Source: an uncultured Lachnospiraceae bacterium (lineage in GTDB: Bacteria; Bacillota; Clostridia; Lachnospirales; Lachnospiraceae). Taken from it: DNA of 14,440 nt. Below the pieces are notes generated by a model. The model searched no databases, was not told where the DNA came from, and saw nothing but the letters and a program-made list of their open reading frames with translations. The DNA lies in contig CAKRHL010000042.1 of the NCBI GenBank assembly GCA_934338765.1, positions 1 to 14,440 of the forward strand. Direction: 5' to 3'. The translations under genes and the position numbers were made by a program. This document shows, piece after piece, positions 13,771 to 14,440 of the stretch (position 1 is its first letter; each line of letters starts with the position of its first letter).

Positions 13771-14440
13771 ATTGATTACACACACACCTCTTTTTTGAAT
13801 GCCGATGGAAGCAGCCGGATCTATTCCATCTGGGATCAGAGTATACCGTATGTCCCGGATTCCGGACAGGAAGGAAATCTTCCGGAGGAGCTTTCCTATG
13901 GGACGGAATACGCAAGGAAAGCTATTAACCGGGCATTACAGGCGGAGAATCCTTTTGATATCGTACCAAGCAGGGATACCGAAGGACATGGCACCTTTCT
14001 GGCGGGAGTGGCATGCGGCAATGAGGATGTGGAGAGAGAGTTTTCGGGGATTGCCCCTCTGTCGGAGCTTGTGGTGGTCAAATGCAAGGAGGCCAAAGAA
14101 AATATTCGGGAATATTATGGAATTACAGGGGATGTGCCCTGTTATATGGAAAACGATATTATGCTGGGGGTGCGTTACCTGGCGAGAATTGCATACCGGA
14201 GAAGAAGGCCTATGGTGGTATGCATCGGAATGGGAACAAGTCTGGGGAGTCATTACCGGGGCGGGGCCCTGGGCGAGGTTTTACAGTCATATGGGGATCT
14301 GCGGGGATTTATCGTGGTGGCGGCATGCGGCAATGAAGGAAATACATCCCATCATTTTCATCAGGAGGAACTGGGGGCAAGGCAGGAGACAGATGTGGAG
14401 CTCCGGGTGGGCAGCCGGGAAGATGGATTCACTACAGAGC
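13771..14440 (+). pseudogene. S8 (subtilisin-like) peptidase, C-terminal part, runs off the window
   Basis: The continuation of the frame broken at 8673. It begins IDYTHTSFLNADGSSR and IYSIWDQS, the sequence that follows the catalytic-Asp motif in this family. The catalytic His is in TEGHGTFLAG (codon 13987-13989), followed by FSGIAPLSELVVVK, CIGMGTSLG and the oxyanion-hole Asn in AACGNEGN. The catalytic Ser would lie beyond 14440. No stop or frameshift occurs over 670 bases, so the break is either recent or the piece is still used. The frame is open upstream only to a stop at 13711; a GTG at 13720 could start it inside the terminator hairpin, without a good ribosome binding site. It lacks the family N-terminal region and the catalytic Asp, which remain on the 8359 fragment. 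Confidence 0.87.

Noticed and set aside
14082..14336. 84-codon plus-strand open frame near the window end
   Set aside because: It is out of frame with the S8 C-terminal coding sequence, which carries clear catalytic motifs across the same bases.

Overview
The window looks like chromosomal DNA of a Gram-positive clostridial bacterium, most likely a Lachnospiraceae member. I infer this from gene content: a DUF4317-family protein, a CspABC-like S8 peptidase, a secreted lysine-rich Ig-like/leucine-rich-repeat protein, an S11 carboxypeptidase with a transmembrane anchor, a ClpX, and strong AGGAGG-type ribosome binding sites. No plasmid or phage hallmark genes and no transposase or recombinase are visible.

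Layout. (1) 1-2600: a P-II nitrogen regulator (+) converges on a large secreted LRR protein (-); a perfect 13-bp-stem bidirectional terminator lies between them. (2) 2598-4754: a calcineurin-type metallophosphoesterase (+) converges on a HAD-IA hydrolase (-) across a hairpin that overlaps the HAD stop codon; a short DUF4317 protein (+) follows with its own sigma-A-like promoter. (3) 4770-4970: tRNA-Arg(CCT) (-) with its terminator. Its promoter interlocks, in exact dyad symmetry, with the promoter of the next gene. (4) 5061-8172: a D-Ala-D-Ala carboxypeptidase with a long basic cytoplasmic tail and a divergent ClpX-type unfoldase, probably one operon. (5) 8359-14440: an S8 serine peptidase gene cut in two by about 5.1 kb that carries a complete moxR - DUF58 - transglutaminase operon and its terminator.

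The most striking signal is region 5. The N-terminal piece of the peptidase stops just after its catalytic-Asp motif (IIDTG). The C-terminal piece, starting at 13771, resumes in the same frame with IDYTHTSF, the residues expected to follow. Removing 8674-13770 joins GGG to ATT and restores an uninterrupted canonical motif. The segment is flanked by GGGG on both sides and its ends form an imperfect inverted repeat (14 of 18 positions). It encodes no recombinase and has only 41 bp ahead of moxR for a promoter. It therefore looks like a precise, recent insertion whose operon now depends on the promoter of the gene it broke; a programmed or split-gene arrangement cannot be excluded from one sequence.

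By known family roles, the carboxypeptidase trims peptidoglycan stem peptides, and MoxR/DUF58/TgpA-like transglutaminase modules are envelope-associated chaperone/assembly systems. Regions 4 and 5 are therefore rich in envelope and proteostasis functions.
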